Notes: generated by a model from the letters alone, not told the origin. A DNA stretch of 64,000 bases from Paenibacillus sp. E222 (GCF_013401555.1 NZ_CP058552.1:3472001-3536000); one strand, 5' to 3'. Shown: positions 24,637-33,988, counted from the stretch's first letter. Translations and numbers: made by a program.

Positions 24637-24736
24637 AGATTGGATGGAATAATGGAGGAATGAAGTTTGAGGACCATCAGCTAGTTAGTCAATTATATGG
24701 TTGGTCTATCCTACTTTAATAGAGGGGGTGAATACT

Positions 24737-24865
24737 ATGCGAGAAGATATTAAAACATCTGAAGGTGTGGCCATCACTCCGGAAGACTTCCAGCGCATTC
24801 TTGACAATGCACCAGAAGTTGACCTGAGAGTGGAAGAGGCTGTGCCAGAATCGTTATTGCCTTAA
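24737..24865 (+). CDS. small acidic prophage protein, 42 aa
   Basis: ATG 24737 behind GAGGGGGTG. Acidic (MREDIKTSEGVAITPEDFQR...VDLRVEEAVPESLLP). Its stop overlaps the converging gene's stop by 4 bases. Confidence 0.55.
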   Translation: MREDIKTSEGVAITPEDFQRILDNAPEVDLRVEEAVPESLLP

Positions 24866-25119
24866 AGAGTATAGCGTTTGAAAGGAATTCGGCTCGGACT
24901 TATGTTAGCTAAGAAGTTTACAATGTCTTTTCTTCCGCTATAAGTAGGAATACCGCGTGCGTCCTGTGCCATGAGGATTATTGGCATGGGACCGAATGCG
25001 CGTGTCCCGAAAGAACGCATCTGGTCGGCTGTAGACGATATGCTAAGCACGTGAGGCTTAACAACAACGATGCCGAATGTTATTCCTTGCTCTTTAATTA
25101 CAGCACCTTCAAACTGCAT
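24862..25119 (-). CDS. conserved-looking prophage protein, 85 aa, minus strand
   Basis: ATG 25119 behind GGTGGTGAG on the minus strand. Beta-alpha layout (GAVIKEQGITFGIVVVKPHV, PMPIILMAQDARGIPTYSGR, DIVNFLANISPSRIPFKRY). Similar short proteins occur in Paenibacillus and Bacillus genomes, but no function is known. It is the only leftward gene between the early and packaging operons apart from the 46-aa one. Confidence 0.65.
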   Translation of the reverse strand: MQFEGAVIKEQGITFGIVVVKPHVLSISSTADQMRSFGTRAFGPMPIILMAQDARGIPTYSGRKDIVNFLANISPSRIPFKRYTL

Positions 25120-25255
25120 ATTCTCACCACCTTTGCTATGAACTGTTACGCATTATCATTCTACACTGTAAGGAATTATCTGGGAAGATGGAAGTTTAAT
25201 AGGGCTGTTGTTATGAGAACCGTGGTACTGAAATAACTCTTAAGGTGGCATGACG

Positions 25256-25765
25256 ATGTTTAATAAACTACGAGATGCAATATCCCCACGAGACATGTTT
25301 CATTGTGGACATTGCAATAAGAAAACACCAGGCCAGTGGTGCCTGCGTTGTACTGATAAGCTACCGAAAGGAACTTACTGGGATAAGGATGGTTATCCAT
25401 GTAAACCCACTGCAAGGAAGCCTCCGGTTGCTTATGCTCAAGGTGGCATTGTAGAAGGCGCGAGTGCGATAGGCAATGAAGGATCAGAAACAATTGTTCC
25501 TCCTTCAATGCTTAGACCACCGAACGGAGGTAGTTCGATCAGTAAACCCCAGGCTTCCGAATGCGAGAAGGAACAGCAGTTGTTCAACAATCGCATGGAG
25601 ATACTGAACGCTTTGCTTAGAGCCCGATCTACAGGCAACACGGGAAGGTTTAGGAATGGGTTCGACACTCAGATCGAGGAAGTATTGAGCGTCTTGCTCC
25701 TTCAAGTTGGCATCATAAGCTCTAAATCACCTGTTTTGGAGCCTGGGGGCATCTTGGGAGAGTGA
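25256..25765 (+). CDS. prophage protein with zinc ribbon and a tape-measure-like GGI motif
   Basis: 169 residues from ATG 25256 (7 bases after AAGGTGG). Zinc ribbon CGHCNKKTPGQWCLRC near residues 15-30. The following YAQGGIVEGASAIGNEGSE and IVPP closely parallel the tape-measure C-terminus YADGGIAKEPSIFGEAGPE and IPL. The C-terminal half is helical. No family is recognised. It precedes the cos candidate and the terminase. Confidence 0.6.
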   Translation: MFNKLRDAISPRDMFHCGHCNKKTPGQWCLRCTDKLPKGTYWDKDGYPCKPTARKPPVAYAQGGIVEGASAIGNEGSETIVPPSMLRPPNGGSSISKPQASECEKEQQLFNNRMEILNALLRARSTGNTGRFRNGFDTQIEEVLSVLLLQVGIISSKSPVLEPGGILGE

Positions 25766-25768
25766 GGG

Positions 25769-25832
25769 ACGGCGTTTTGGGTCCTTCCCGGGCCGGGGGC
25801 GGGGTGCGGGTACGAATGACCCCGATTTACGG
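25769..25832 (+). other. candidate cos region
   Basis: A sharply GC-rich island (GGGTCCTTCCCGGGCC, GGGGGCGGGGTGCGGG, then TACGAATGACCCCGA) in an otherwise balanced genome, between the last small gene and the small terminase gene. Its place and composition fit a cohesive-end site. The exact cut positions cannot be read. Confidence 0.4.
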
Positions 25833-25890
25833 CTGTTTTTATTAAAAAAAAATCACTGTGCATTGTGCATTTTGAGGGGGTGTTTGGGGC

Positions 25891-26427
25891 GTGGAAAATG
25901 ATGTGAGAATGATCGAAGAAACCTTATGTATCAGTGCTTCATATGCTGCCGAGCTTTTTGGCGTCCATCGGAACACACTTGCACAGTGGGTGAAGTTGGG
26001 AATGCCCAAAATCAAGAACGGTTGGTACCCATTAAAAGACTGTCATGATTGGGTCATGGATTACAAGTTAGGCGGCGATGAAGAGGGAGACGAAGAGGGG
26101 GAACCCAAGACAGACGCAGCTAAAAAACTAAAACATGAAGCTAGGCTAAAGGAGCAACAGGCCGAAGCTGCTGCATTAAAAAATGCTGTTGCTAGAGGCG
26201 AATACGTAAAGCGCGAAGTGGTCATTACCGAACTTCAGCGCTTTTTTACTACGCTGAAACGGTCAATGACTGGTTACAGTCGCCGTGTAGCGATGGAGGT
26301 CGCACCTTTTGTTGATCCTGAGACAGTCCGAATAGTGGAACAAAATATAGCGGATTCAACAACTGCAGTTTTGCAGCAGATGTCAGTCCGTGGTGTTTAC
26401 AGTGCCAAGAAGTCCAGCAAAAAGTAA
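25891..26427 (+). CDS. terminase small subunit (Nu1-like)
   Basis: 178 residues from GTG 25891. N-terminal winged helix (ISASYAAELFGVHRNTLAQWVKLGMP) binds cos; an acidic linker (GGDEEGDEEGEPK) and a charged helical region follow (KKLKHEARLKEQQAEAAALKNAVARGEYV, EVVITELQRFFTTL). This is the lambda Nu1 layout. It overlaps the large subunit gene by 38 bases. Confidence 0.85.
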   Translation: MENDVRMIEETLCISASYAAELFGVHRNTLAQWVKLGMPKIKNGWYPLKDCHDWVMDYKLGGDEEGDEEGEPKTDAAKKLKHEARLKEQQAEAAALKNAVARGEYVKREVVITELQRFFTTLKRSMTGYSRRVAMEVAPFVDPETVRIVEQNIADSTTAVLQQMSVRGVYSAKKSSKK

Positions 26428-28222
26428 ATGGCCTGACTGGCTAACGGAGGCTTTCCAAGTTCTGCGACCACCTGAAAAGCTGACTGTAGCAGAGTGGGCA
26501 GACCGATACAGGGTATTGGATAGCAAAACTTCTGCCGAGCCTGGTCAATGGTCAACAGATAGAACGCCATATCTGCGCGGGATCATGGATGCGTTCACTG
26601 ATCCGCGAATAGAGGAAATCATTTTCTTGAAACCGACTCAGGTCGGTGGAACGGAATGTCTGAATAACATGTTGGCCTATGTGGTTGCACAAGATCCATC
26701 GCCCAGCATGGTCATGTATCCAAATAAAGAGCTGGCACAGTTCACCTCAGAAAATCGTCTACAGCCCATGATGGATTTAAGTCCAGAACTACGACAAAGG
26801 TTCAGGCCGGAGGCATCGAAAGACGCAGAGCTTCAGTTTGACGGGATGTACTGCGTCATTGTCGGCGCAAACAGTCCTGCTCAGGTGTCGAGCCGTCCAA
26901 TTCGGTATCTGTTTATGGATGAGGTGGACAAATACCCGAAATCAGCGGGTAAAGAAGCTGACCCACGTTCACTTGCTAAAGAGCGGACGAAGACATTCCC
27001 ATTCAACAAGAAGATCATGCAGACATCTACGCCAACAGTTCGAACGGGTCCAATTTGGAAAGCGTGGGAAAGTGCAGACGTCCAGTTGATGTTTTATGTG
27101 CCGTGTCCTCACTGCGGCCAGTTCCAGACGTTCAACTTTAAACAGGTGAAATTCGATAAATCACAGGATGTCGAAGTGATTCGGGGTGCGGCTCATTATG
27201 AGTGTGAACACTGTAAAGGAATTATTCGCGATGCTCATAAGCCTGCTATGCTTCGTGCAGGACAATGGCGAGATAAAAACGGATCAACCAAATTAAAGCG
27301 GCGTACAGGTTTTGGTTTAAATGCGATATACAGCCCTTGGATTCGGTTCGGTGATGTCGCGGCAGAATTCATGACCTCAAAAAGTTCTCCTGAAGAGCTA
27401 ATGAACTTTGTTAACTCTTGGCTTGCTGAGTGTTGGGAAAATACTCAGATCAAATTAAACAGTGACAAAGTGCTGGAGAAACAGAGTGGTTATGAGGAAG
27501 GTATTGTTCCTGATAAAACTATTTTGCTAACTGGCGGTGTCGATGTACAGAAAGATCGTTTTTATTACACAATTCGAGCCTGGAGCGAAGGTATGACAAG
27601 CCATAACATCCGGCACGGTGTCCTTGAAACTTGGGCGCAAGTTGAAGAGGTTATGAATATTTCATACTGCACCAGTGATGGTGATGAATATTTCGTGAAT
27701 TTGTGTGCGATCGACTCAGGTTTCAACACGGATGAAGTATATGATTTTTGCGCCAAAAATAGCGAATGGGCTGTTGCGGTGAAGGGTTCAAGCACGCCAC
27801 TGCCCAGTAAGTACAAATTATCGCTAATAGATCGTGTTGACAAAGGCGAGTATGGTCTGAGACTTTACAATGTTGATGGAGGCTTTTTCAAGGACTTCAT
27901 ATCCAATCGACTGGTGCGAAAGTCGGATGAAATTGGCGGCTGGTTTGTGTATAACGGTTGCGATCTTGATTATGCCGAGCAAGTCACGGCAGAAGAGAAA
28001 GTGATTGAAAAACGAGGTAAGAACGAGGTGGAGGTATGGCGACCTAAAACGTCACATGCTGATAACCATTATCTTGATACAGAAGTGTACGCCGCTTTTG
28101 CTGCGGACTGCTTGGGTATCAGGTATATGCGTTATGAAGCGCCGCCTGAGCCGATGCCTGAACCGGAAAAGAAAAAAACGGCGCAAAAATCTTGGATTCA
28201 AGGGGGTGAAACTTGGACATGA
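26390..28222 (+). CDS. terminase large subunit, gpA family
   Basis: 610 residues. N-terminal ATPase with the deviant Walker A of gpA (FLKPTQVGGTE), Walker B (YLFMDEVDKYPKSAG), coupling motif QTSTPT, a zinc ribbon (CPHCGQF...CEHCKG), and a C-terminal RNase H-like nuclease with Asp in GGVDVQKDRFYYTI and AIDSGF. It cuts cos concatemers and drives DNA packaging. The GTG start lies within the terS gene; ribosome site weak. Confidence 0.95.
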   Translation: MVFTVPRSPAKSKWPDWLTEAFQVLRPPEKLTVAEWADRYRVLDSKTSAEPGQWSTDRTPYLRGIMDAFTDPRIEEIIFLKPTQVGGTECLNNMLAYVVAQDPSPSMVMYPNKELAQFTSENRLQPMMDLSPELRQRFRPEASKDAELQFDGMYCVIVGANSPAQVSSRPIRYLFMDEVDKYPKSAGKEADPRSLAKERTKTFPFNKKIMQTSTPTVRTGPIWKAWESADVQLMFYVPCPHCGQFQTFNFKQVKFDKSQDVEVIRGAAHYECEHCKGIIRDAHKPAMLRAGQWRDKNGSTKLKRRTGFGLNAIYSPWIRFGDVAAEFMTSKSSPEELMNFVNSWLAECWENTQIKLNSDKVLEKQSGYEEGIVPDKTILLTGGVDVQKDRFYYTIRAWSEGMTSHNIRHGVLETWAQVEEVMNISYCTSDGDEYFVNLCAIDSGFNTDEVYDFCAKNSEWAVAVKGSSTPLPSKYKLSLIDRVDKGEYGLRLYNVDGGFFKDFISNRLVRKSDEIGGWFVYNGCDLDYAEQVTAEEKVIEKRGKNEVEVWRPKTSHADNHYLDTEVYAAFAADCLGIRYMRYEAPPEPMPEPEKKKTAQKSWIQGGETWT

Positions 28223-28446
28223 CGAACGAAGAACGATTGATAGAACTGCAAGCGGAACTGGATGAAACAAAAAAAGCTATCCGGGTTATCTTGGGCGGGG
28301 CTCAAGAATATCGTATTGGCAGCCGTACGGTGAAGAAGCCGGATATAGGGTTGTTGTATGAAGAACGAACGCGTCTCGAAAGGGAAATCCAGTCGCTTAT
28401 TGAGGGCAATGGCATCTTCCGGACAGTTTATTTTGAGGGGAGGTGA
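28213..28446 (+). CDS. gpW-like head-tail joining protein
   Basis: 77 residues; TTG 28213 or ATG 28219, both near AGGGGGTG. Two helices around a beta hairpin (LIELQAELDETKKAIRVILG, QEYRIGSRTVKKP, LYEERTRLEREIQSLIEG), matching lambda gpW, which fits under the portal. Position between gpA and gpB homologues is the lambda order. Confidence 0.75.
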   Translation: MDMTNEERLIELQAELDETKKAIRVILGGAQEYRIGSRTVKKPDIGLLYEERTRLEREIQSLIEGNGIFRTVYFEGR

Positions 28447-29963
28447 ACAATTTGAATTGGATTGATCGATCGATAGCTACGATTAGCCCGAGATGGGCTT
28501 ACAAGCGTGCAGCTTGGCGAAGTGGGATGAGTGTATTTGACTCAGGAAGTCGAGGGCGTCTGAATCACGGGTGGAATCCCTCGGGTTCGCCAAACGAGCA
28601 GCAGAAACGCGGAGAACGTGCGTTGATTCGTGCCAGAGCTCAGGACTTGGAGCACAACAGCGATATTGTTGGAGGGATTCTGAACGCGTTTGAGCGGAAT
28701 GTGATTGGAACTGGCATTATGCTGCAAGCGAAGATACCACATGATGTATCTGGTAATGCATCAGGTGAATTGAATCAGGAGATTGAAAGACTCTGGAAAG
28801 AATTTTGTAAGCCCGAGAATATAGATATTACAGGAACGCAATCCATGGAAGAAATGACGGAAATGCTTTTGCGTCGTTATAACGTGGATGGCGGTATTTG
28901 TGCTGTGAAAGTGTATGTCAATGATTCAGAGTTTCCTTTCAAAATTCAACTACGGTCCGTAGATGAACTAAATACATTGTTGGTTCCTGGTGAGGGTAAG
29001 CGGATTGTGGAAGGTATCGAGCTTGATGATTTCAACCGACCAGTCGCGTATCATTTCAAAAAGGCAAGCGATGGTTATTTCCATAATCCAGCTGAATCCG
29101 TGCGAATTCCTGCTGAGGACGTTATTTTTCTATTTGACAAGAAAGATCCGCGACAAGTGAGAGAAATTTCAAGACTTGCCACTGCGATGAACCGTATTAA
29201 GGATGCCAATCAATACATCGAAGCCATTTCTATTAAAGAGAGGGTTTTAGCATGCATGTCGGTGTTCATTAAAAAAAGCACTCCGACTGGTAGTGTTGGC
29301 CGAGGCGTACGCGGGGGTGGAGGTTCAGAAGTCGATTACAGCGGTTTATCCCTCGCACCTGGTATGGTTGGTGAGTTAAACCCAGGCGATGAGGTTCAGA
29401 CGGTAATTCCAACGGGACAAGCTTCAAACACCCGTGATTTCTTATCGACGTTAGTCCGGATGATAGCTGCTGGGCTCGGGCTTAGTTATGAGGCCGTTTC
29501 GCGTGACTTATCTCAGGTCAATTATTCATCAGCTCGGCAAGGATTGATTGAGGATCGGAAACTGTATAAGAAAATGCAAAACATGATCATTAATCGTTTT
29601 TTGCGACCGATCTACCTTGAGTTTCTAGAATCTATGTATCTGACAGGTAAGATCGATCTACCGCTACTTGCAGAGAATAAGAAAAAGTATACCGCTCATG
29701 TATGGGTTCCGCCGGGAAGCACTTGGATTGACCCACTAAAAGAGGCTAAGGCGAATGAAACGGCATTGAGCTCCAATCAAGATACGCTTGCGCGAATTTG
29801 TGCGGAGCGAGGAGAAGATTGGCGGGATGTTGTGATTCAGCGTGCCGCTGAAATAAATCTAATCAATGAATTAATTGGTGAAAAGTCTGGAAAGGGGGCA
29901 GGACATAGTGAGCAAGATGAATCCGATGATGATGCGGATGAAGATGCCGATGACGCTGCATAG
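28443..29963 (+). CDS. phage portal protein, lambda gpB family
   Basis: 506 residues from GTG 28443. Typical lambda-family opening (ISPRWAYKRAAWRSG), the ARAQDLEHNSDIVGGILNAF stretch, EFPFKIQLRSVDELNTLL, and LSYEAVSRDLSQVNYSSAR near residue 355. An acidic C-terminus (DESDDDADEDADDAA) is notable. Forms the dodecameric DNA entry ring. Overlaps the protease-capsid gene by 56 bases. Confidence 0.95.
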   Translation: MNNLNWIDRSIATISPRWAYKRAAWRSGMSVFDSGSRGRLNHGWNPSGSPNEQQKRGERALIRARAQDLEHNSDIVGGILNAFERNVIGTGIMLQAKIPHDVSGNASGELNQEIERLWKEFCKPENIDITGTQSMEEMTEMLLRRYNVDGGICAVKVYVNDSEFPFKIQLRSVDELNTLLVPGEGKRIVEGIELDDFNRPVAYHFKKASDGYFHNPAESVRIPAEDVIFLFDKKDPRQVREISRLATAMNRIKDANQYIEAISIKERVLACMSVFIKKSTPTGSVGRGVRGGGGSEVDYSGLSLAPGMVGELNPGDEVQTVIPTGQASNTRDFLSTLVRMIAAGLGLSYEAVSRDLSQVNYSSARQGLIEDRKLYKKMQNMIINRFLRPIYLEFLESMYLTGKIDLPLLAENKKKYTAHVWVPPGSTWIDPLKEAKANETALSSNQDTLARICAERGEDWRDVVIQRAAEINLINELIGEKSGKGAGHSEQDESDDDADEDADDAA

Positions 29964-31932
29964 AAACGGCACCCAGCCGGATGAGAAACAATTTGCGCGT
30001 TCGCTGACATTTAGTAGGGATACGCTAGATGAAGATAATCGAACCGTGGAGCTGTCGTTTTCCTCCGAGGCACCTTATGAACGGTATTTTGGTAGTGAAG
30101 TATTAAGCCATGACCCCGCTGCGGTTGACCTTACACGGTTGAACGAAGTCGGGGTTTTATTATTTGCTCATGGCCGCGATCAGAACTATGGGCGTATGCC
30201 GATCGGAATCATTCAAAAGGTGTGGCTTGATGATTCGGAACGGAAAGCCAGGGCGCTGGTTCAGTTTGATGACGATGCTGATTCTGACAAGGTGTGGCAA
30301 AAGGTCAAGAAAGGCATTATCAAAGGGGTATCCGTGGGTTATTCCGTGTCGTCCTGGGAGGAAGTTAAGGCAGGGAAAACATCTGCCAATGGACGTCACA
30401 CCGGACCGGCATACGTGGCCCTGAAGTGGCAACCGTTTGAAATCAGTATCGAACCGACACCAGCAGATCCATCGGTAGGTGTGGGACGCAGTTTTAATCA
30501 AAATGAAGGTGAGGATGACAAGATGAAGGGTTTGAAAATGTTGGCTTTGGCCGCACAAGGATTGGTACACGCACCGGATACAGGTACGGAGCTGGGAGGA
30601 ACGTCAACTCCTCCAGCAGATAACGGACAACGTGGTAATGCGCCACCAGCAATTGATCCAGCTCAAGCGACACAACAAGGGATTGTTGCTGAACGGGCTC
30701 GGGTTACAGAAATTAACACGCTCTGCCGTGATTTTGGCATGGATGCTTCAACATTCATTAATGATGGCAGTACAGTTGCGGTTGTGAAGGATGCCATCCT
30801 GCAAAAACAAATTGCGGATAAAGCTCCACAACGTTCATCAGTTCATGTGGGAGCAGAAGACAGTGACAAGTTCCGCGCAGCTGCTTCTGATGCACTTTTG
30901 ATGCGTGCGGGACGTTCACCTGAAAAGCCAGCTGCAGGAGCTCCAGAGCTCCGGTCCATGCGTATGCGGGATTTGGCAGTGGAATGCTTGCAACGCTCGG
31001 GTATTGAGGGGGCTCACCGGATGAGAGATGAGGAACTGTTGAAACGCGCATTGTCTCCAGATACCACATTCCAATCCATCCTCTCAAATGCAGCCAATAA
31101 AACTCTGTCTCAGGCATACGCAGAAGCACCAACGACTTTCCAATACTGGACGGGCAAAGGTTCAAACTCAGACTTTAAAGCAGCGGAACACTATCGAATC
31201 TCTGAAGCGGGCGAACTGCAACGCACAGCTCAAAATGGGCTCATTCAGTATGACGATGCAATGAAAGATGAAAAAGTAACCAAAGCGGTGCTGACGTATG
31301 CAGAGCGCTGGGGTTTTACTCGCGAGGCGTTTATCAATGATGACCTGAGCGTGTTGAGTCGTGTGCCTGCGGCTTATGTTATTGCTGCCAAACGTGGTAT
31401 TAACAAACTGGTGTACAAGATGATTGCCTCTAATCCGCTTATTTTTGATGGCAAGGCTATGTTTAGTGCTGATCATAATAACCTGGGTACTGCGGGTGGT
31501 ATTAATACTACTACTATGAGTGAAGGTCGTAAAAAAATGCGGACGCAGAAGGGTATTCGGAATGAAGCAACTTTAAATATTGCTCCAAAATATCTCATTG
31601 TTCCAGCTGAACAAGAAACAGCAGCAACTCAATATATTCGTAGTGAAGCCGATCCTGAAGGCAAGCACAGCGGTGTAACAAACGTATTCCGTAACTCTAT
31701 GGATATCGTAGTGGATGCTGAACTGGATCAGTACTCCGAATTTGCTTGGTACTTGGCTGCTGATCCTAATATCGCTGACACCGTAGAGGTTACTTATCTT
31801 CGTGGCCAAGAGGAGCCGACACTTGAAACAGACATTCCTTTTGACCGTTTGGGAATGGATTTCCGGATTTACTTTGATTACGGTGTTACGTTGCTGGATT
31901 CCAGAGGTATGTTCATGAATCCAGGACAATAA
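29908..31932 (+). CDS. prohead protease-major capsid fusion protein
   Basis: 674 residues from GTG 29908 (AAAGGGGG upstream). N-terminal 200 residues are an HK97-type prohead protease with catalytic His (LLFAHGRDQNYGRM) and Ser (KGIIKGVSVGYSV). A linker and scaffold-like helical region (about 200-330; Pro/Gln-rich then charged) precede a capsid domain (about 330-674: LSQAYAEAPTTFQYW, ISEAGELQRTAQNGLIQYDD, WYLAADPNIADTVEVTYLRG). Protease and capsid are usually separate genes; the protease is presumed to cut itself off during maturation. Confidence 0.85.
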   Translation: MSKMNPMMMRMKMPMTLHRNGTQPDEKQFARSLTFSRDTLDEDNRTVELSFSSEAPYERYFGSEVLSHDPAAVDLTRLNEVGVLLFAHGRDQNYGRMPIGIIQKVWLDDSERKARALVQFDDDADSDKVWQKVKKGIIKGVSVGYSVSSWEEVKAGKTSANGRHTGPAYVALKWQPFEISIEPTPADPSVGVGRSFNQNEGEDDKMKGLKMLALAAQGLVHAPDTGTELGGTSTPPADNGQRGNAPPAIDPAQATQQGIVAERARVTEINTLCRDFGMDASTFINDGSTVAVVKDAILQKQIADKAPQRSSVHVGAEDSDKFRAAASDALLMRAGRSPEKPAAGAPELRSMRMRDLAVECLQRSGIEGAHRMRDEELLKRALSPDTTFQSILSNAANKTLSQAYAEAPTTFQYWTGKGSNSDFKAAEHYRISEAGELQRTAQNGLIQYDDAMKDEKVTKAVLTYAERWGFTREAFINDDLSVLSRVPAAYVIAAKRGINKLVYKMIASNPLIFDGKAMFSADHNNLGTAGGINTTTMSEGRKKMRTQKGIRNEATLNIAPKYLIVPAEQETAATQYIRSEADPEGKHSGVTNVFRNSMDIVVDAELDQYSEFAWYLAADPNIADTVEVTYLRGQEEPTLETDIPFDRLGMDFRIYFDYGVTLLDSRGMFMNPGQ

Positions 31933-31945
31933 GGGGGCGCTCCAA

Positions 31946-32299
31946 ATGACGAAGCAAAAGATCCTAAAACAACCTTTAAATTTTGGCGGGCGACTATTTG
32001 AGACAGGCGAAAATATCCAGGGGCATATCCCTTTGGATATGGTCGAACTGCTTCAGGGACAAGGCGTACTTGAAGAAATCGAGGAAGCGCAAGAGGAACC
32101 AGATGCTACCTCAGACATTACGGATACAACAGAAAAATTCAAAACTGTTGAAGAGTTAGCCGAGCATGTTAAGACGCTGGATGATGCTGAATCTGTTCAA
32201 GCCCTGTTGGCCGAAGAACAAGGCAAAGAGAAACCACGAGCGGGAGCAATTAAGCTGCTGGAAGCTCGATTGAAAGAGATTCAAGATGAGCGCGTTTAA
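31946..32299 (+). CDS. prophage head protein, small, acidic
   Basis: 117 residues after AAGGGGGCG. N-terminal beta part (KILKQPLNFGGRLFETGENI) and an acidic C-terminal helix pair (TVEELAEHVKTLDDAESVQALLAEE) like HeH/LEM mini-domains. Located directly after the capsid gene, where head completion proteins occur. Confidence 0.6.
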   Translation: MTKQKILKQPLNFGGRLFETGENIQGHIPLDMVELLQGQGVLEEIEEAQEEPDATSDITDTTEKFKTVEELAEHVKTLDDAESVQALLAEEQGKEKPRAGAIKLLEARLKEIQDERV

Positions 32300-32633
32300 G
32301 GACATGATTGCAGACGATATCAGCATTTTCATGAATTTGGATGAGAATGCTGAATTGCATACCATATCAACGATAAATAAAGATAACGTCCGAACAGATC
32401 GGGAAATTCCAATCATCATTGATATGTATGACATCGACGGCCGTCCTTCCAAGTCGAGCGAGGGAGTATCAGCGCACACGACAATTATTTACGTTGAGGC
32501 CAAAGCATTATGGTTTGTTCCTCGTGTGGATCAACTGTTGTTTCTTAATCTCAACCAATACATGATCATTGACGCGTCTCCAGAAGGAGGCATTTGGCGT
32601 CTGACGCTGAAGAAAAACGGTATGAGGCCATGA
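32286..32633 (+). CDS. head-tail attachment protein-like
   Basis: 115 residues, overlapping the previous gene by 14 bases. Beta-rich end (ALWFVPRVDQLLFLNLNQYMII, GGIWRLTLKKN) like the head-tail connector family. Role inferred from position. Confidence 0.6.
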   Translation: MSAFKDMIADDISIFMNLDENAELHTISTINKDNVRTDREIPIIIDMYDIDGRPSKSSEGVSAHTTIIYVEAKALWFVPRVDQLLFLNLNQYMIIDASPEGGIWRLTLKKNGMRP

Positions 32634-33196
32634 GCGGATTCGTTCATGTGAAAGACAATTTCAAGCAAGTGAATCGGTCATTGAAACAAATGGATAGAGC
32701 AGTCAAACAGGCTGTTTTATCCAGCATGAACCGCGCCTCGCAGCGTGCTAAAACGGAAACTGGTCGGAAGGTCAGACAACGTTACATTGTCAAACAAGGT
32801 GAAGTTATGCAAACTATCCGATTGCAGAAAGCTTCAGGAGGCAATTTGACGGCTGTTTTAGTGTCAAAAGGCAATAGTATTCCCTTGATCAATTTTAGCG
32901 TCAGTCCAAAGAAGAGGCTAAAACGAGCGCCTAAATCTTTAAAAGCAGCTGTATTGCGCGGCGGTGCAAAAAAAGCGATTCCTGGGGCGTTTGTTGCTCG
33001 TGCAGGGAATCATGTCGGGGTCTTTGAGCGTGTTGGTACCAAACGGCTACCTATCAAACAGATGCGTGGGCCGGCAGTGCCGTCCATGATCAACCACCCT
33101 GAAGTGAGGGAGCATGTGAATGATGTGTACGGAACTGAAATGGTTAAAAGATTGCCGCATGAGCTGGATCGTGCGTTGGGGAGGCTTAAAACGTGA
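32630..33196 (+). CDS. minor tail protein Z-like (neck/tail completion)
   Basis: 188 residues from ATG 32630 in an ATGA overlap with the previous stop. Very basic and helical at the N-terminus (NRSLKQMDRAVKQAVLSSMNRASQRAKTETG) and with AIPGAFVARAGNHVGVFERVG, the core of the lambda gpZ/HK97 gp10-like family. A longer frame from 32594 overlaps more and is less likely. Confidence 0.75.
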   Translation: MSGFVHVKDNFKQVNRSLKQMDRAVKQAVLSSMNRASQRAKTETGRKVRQRYIVKQGEVMQTIRLQKASGGNLTAVLVSKGNSIPLINFSVSPKKRLKRAPKSLKAAVLRGGAKKAIPGAFVARAGNHVGVFERVGTKRLPIKQMRGPAVPSMINHPEVREHVNDVYGTEMVKRLPHELDRALGRLKT

Positions 33197-33678
33197 CACC
33201 AGTTAGTTTGATGGAGAAAATAAAGGTATTTCTCGAAGAGCAGACCAAGGAAATGATGTTCAGTCCTGCACGTCTGAGACCGAATGTGCACTTAGTGGAC
33301 TTGCCTCCACGCGCGGCGGGGGATTATGAAGAAATTACGGACATCCCTGCTAATCCAATGGATATAGACGAACGTTGGCCGTTTATCATCGTAACTTGGG
33401 GGGAGTCCGAAGAAGACGCAACGAGGGAATCACAAATTGGGTTGGTTTTTGGTTGTCACGGTTCAGGGCAGGCCGGATACATGGATCTATTGCATTTGAT
33501 GGAAACGGTGCGAATTGCTTTATTGCGTGAGACGTATAATGGCTGGCCGTGCAAAATTGAACGTCCATTATCCATGGGGCTGCATGACGAACAGGCTGAT
33601 CCATATTGGACAGGCTGGATGACAACGACATGGGTTACGCCAACTATTGAAGAGGAGGTATGGAAGGATGTCTACTGA
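33193..33678 (+). CDS. neck/tail completion protein
   Basis: 161 residues, GTGA overlap with the previous gene. Acidic, with WPFIIVTWGESEEDA and GWMTTTWVTPTIEEE. The position matches the tail-terminator (gpU-type) slot of lambda-like phages. No direct family motif. Confidence 0.55.
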   Translation: MTPVSLMEKIKVFLEEQTKEMMFSPARLRPNVHLVDLPPRAAGDYEEITDIPANPMDIDERWPFIIVTWGESEEDATRESQIGLVFGCHGSGQAGYMDLLHLMETVRIALLRETYNGWPCKIERPLSMGLHDEQADPYWTGWMTTTWVTPTIEEEVWKDVY

Positions 33679-33985
33679 AGAGAACAAAGAAAAAAACGAA
33701 GGTGCTAAAGAACAGGCACCAGCGAAAAGAGTAGCAACGGCACGATCCAAAGAGCCGGAACAGTTGATTTATATTGGTCCGTCCATTCGAAAAGATGGAG
33801 CATCTGTCCGAACGAATCAAACGTTTATTGGAGGACGCCCGGCATTTTTGCAGGCGTTGTATGATCAAAATCCATTAATGGTTCATTTGTTTGTCCCTGT
33901 CAATGAACTTGCAGAATCCACAAAAAAATTAAAGCAGATCGGGAGCATGGTTAATACCGCATATCGATCTATGGGAGAGGTGTAA
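33668..33985 (+). CDS. small prophage structural protein, 105 aa
   Basis: ATG 33668 overlaps the previous stop; AGAGGAGG upstream. Charged N-terminus (STEENKEKNEGAKEQAPAKR), then a compact fold (LIYIGPSIRKDGASVRTNQTFIGG). Lies just before the tail sheath, as in other Bacillota myoviruses. Function unknown. Confidence 0.6.
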   Translation: MSTEENKEKNEGAKEQAPAKRVATARSKEPEQLIYIGPSIRKDGASVRTNQTFIGGRPAFLQALYDQNPLMVHLFVPVNELAESTKKLKQIGSMVNTAYRSMGEV

Positions 33986-33988
33986 TCA

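Noticed and set aside
24862..25236. Plus-strand 61-codon frame at 25051-25236
   Set aside because: Shadow of the minus-strand gene at 24862-25119; no ribosome site.
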